Positions 29,501 to 29,584 of a DNA stretch of 29,584 nucleotides are shown here, piece after piece. A program made the position numbers and the translations under genes. Where the stretch lies: contig CAKSWS010000016.1 of assembly GCA_934512155.1 (NCBI GenBank), positions 1-29,584 of the forward strand, read 5' to 3'. Origin of the DNA: an uncultured Eubacterium sp. Lineage in GTDB: Bacteria; Bacillota; Clostridia; Oscillospirales; Acutalibacteraceae. Below the pieces are notes generated by a model. It was not told the origin of the DNA. It saw nothing but the letters and a program-made list of their open reading frames with translations, and ran no database searches. Each line of letters begins with the position of its first letter. The stretch's first letter is position 1.

Positions 29501-29584
29501 TAAAATGAAAGGAATTGTGCTTTATGATGAAAATCATAATATTTTAAGCTCAATGGAAAAAGATTTAAAGGGCAAATATATACC
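26547..29584 (+). CDS. addB: ATP-dependent helicase-nuclease subunit AddB (3' end beyond window)
   Basis: The frame stays open to the right edge, giving 1012 residues of a protein normally about 1,150 long. It starts with FILGRSGYGKTEY, the Walker A motif of AddB, then LITPEQYNFTAEKKLL. The middle contains VYILGANEGEFPKN. The C-terminal nuclease domain has C755 (YYSCAFRYF), the first iron-sulphur cysteine; the other three should lie beyond the edge. The RecB-type nuclease motifs DRVD (D896), VVDYKSG (D913, K915) and Q933 are intact. With AddA it processes double-strand breaks to Chi-regulated 3' ends. addA would be expected next. It overlaps the previous gene by one base, so it is in the ligA unit. 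Confidence 0.93.
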   Translation, partial: MLNFILGRSGYGKTEYCFNKIKELTDSGCDNILLITPEQYNFTAEKKLLKLLGSENIYKVENSSFSRLYNEINRLYGSSPLPVLSNGAKGVLMKKAIESVQDDLILFRKKVNKSSFVNSMMSIYDEMKSCNISYEKMFDVSDDIEREILSQKLKDISLIIEAYENLIRGKFLDSADNLSRLYDNLLDNDYLCGKEVFIDGFNGFVANEYKILELIVEKSNNVTVTFTTDSYGENNNFDLFSYVNKSVSILEKIALKREVNCEYVTLTENYRAQNSEIANCEKYIFSRSDVSFDEKNENITVYRAKTVYDECCYVSCSIKRNLKSGIRARDIAVITRDLNKYTNELISTFKKFEIPCFDDERQPIKNQPLIVFVKYLLRCVIYSFKSDDVLSLAKTSLTDLKDDDISKLENYIFIWNINGYKKWSTEFENSTKGFVPEISENDKKEISKINKSREYLFKVLNDFKYTVKHASVKEICTAIFNTLIRFNVNIHLKNIAENLSVSYHILLADEQERIWDMLMDILDKLVEIIGDEYIPLEEFYTYFNIMVSSEDLGVIPQGVDNVQFGQADRIRLDNPKIVYILGANEGEFPKNVTISSLFTESDRILLNDRDFKLYSFSEILNFQERYFAYMAVSAPVQKLYISYNETGDIAAPSAIVTSLRCVYPNLIEKEHKSIPKLDWIESKNYAFEYMAEHFGDNDEFSASLKKYFANDERYNAVKQLSENTDIAIKNKDTAVELFGKDMYLSASRMEDYYSCAFRYFCKFGIGARPLRAAKLDYMQTGTAIHYVLENIIADIGAESLSKMKYNEISVNVNKYLLKYLNEKISNSESFNERFKYQFLRLSKMLNSVAAHLAGEFSQCEFIPKAFELSIDEDGAVKPQKINLENGGTVSLKGSVDRVDILEKFGKKYIRVVDYKSGAKEFNLSDVLYGLNLQMFVYLFTLCNDKNSDYSGVPAGVLYMHASRKIMQVNKGTENAEISKEESDYYKMKGIVLYDENHNILSSMEKDLKGKYI

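Overview
The window is a gene-dense, AT-rich, fully co-oriented stretch of chromosome from a low-GC, potentially endospore-forming member of Clostridia. Evidence for this is the 3' half of a spoIIIA operon, the Asp23/NusB/XseAB/IspA/Dxs/TlyA/NadK/ArgR/RecN gene order usual in Clostridia, NAD-dependent DNA ligase, an AddB-type recombination subunit, and AAGGAG-like ribosome binding sites. An Oscillospirales/Ruminococcaceae-like origin is my best guess, but it rests on overall gene content and not on a phylogenetic marker. The standard code is used, every gene is on the + strand, and both end genes are cut by the window edge. There are no rRNAs, tRNAs, CRISPR arrays, insertion sequences or phage genes. 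No gene-free gap is longer than about 130 bases.

Layout. (1) 1-2995: spoIIIAD (3' end), AE, AF, AG and AH, the mother-cell half of the sporulation feeding-tube/secretion channel. (2) 3051-3443: asp23 with its own extended -10 promoter and a strong intrinsic terminator. (3) 3502-14035: a tightly coupled run of housekeeping genes: nusB, a Kae1/TsaD-like paralog, xseA, xseB, ispA, dxs, a TlyA-family rRNA methyltransferase, nadK, argR, recN and tyrS, closed by a terminator. The nusB start lies only nine bases after the asp23 terminator, so no promoter fits between them. (4) 14104-16050: an independent unit with its own promoter and terminator, encoding two uncharacterised membrane proteins. (5) 16055-29584: a promoter identical in architecture to that of unit 4, then ligA, an unknown membrane protein, murD, two tandem M42 peptidases, a GNAT protein, a Met-gamma-lyase-like PLP enzyme, a DUF2461 protein, a phosphohexomutase and addB (cut at the right edge).

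How the genes fit together. Unit 3 combines transcription antitermination (NusB), isoprenoid precursor synthesis (IspA, Dxs), DNA repair (XseAB, RecN), NADP supply, arginine control and tRNA-Tyr charging. Unit 5 joins DNA ligation and double-strand-break processing (LigA, AddB) with cell-wall precursor synthesis (MurD, perhaps the phosphohexomutase) and peptide turnover (M42). Almost every junction inside units 3 and 5 overlaps (ATGA, TAATG, or 8-23 nt), which implies translational coupling. I saw no mobile or defence island. The most unusual material is the two-gene membrane cassette flanked by matching promoter/leader sequences, the membrane-anchored, possibly nuclease-fold protein after ligA, and the terminator lying against the nusB ribosome binding site.
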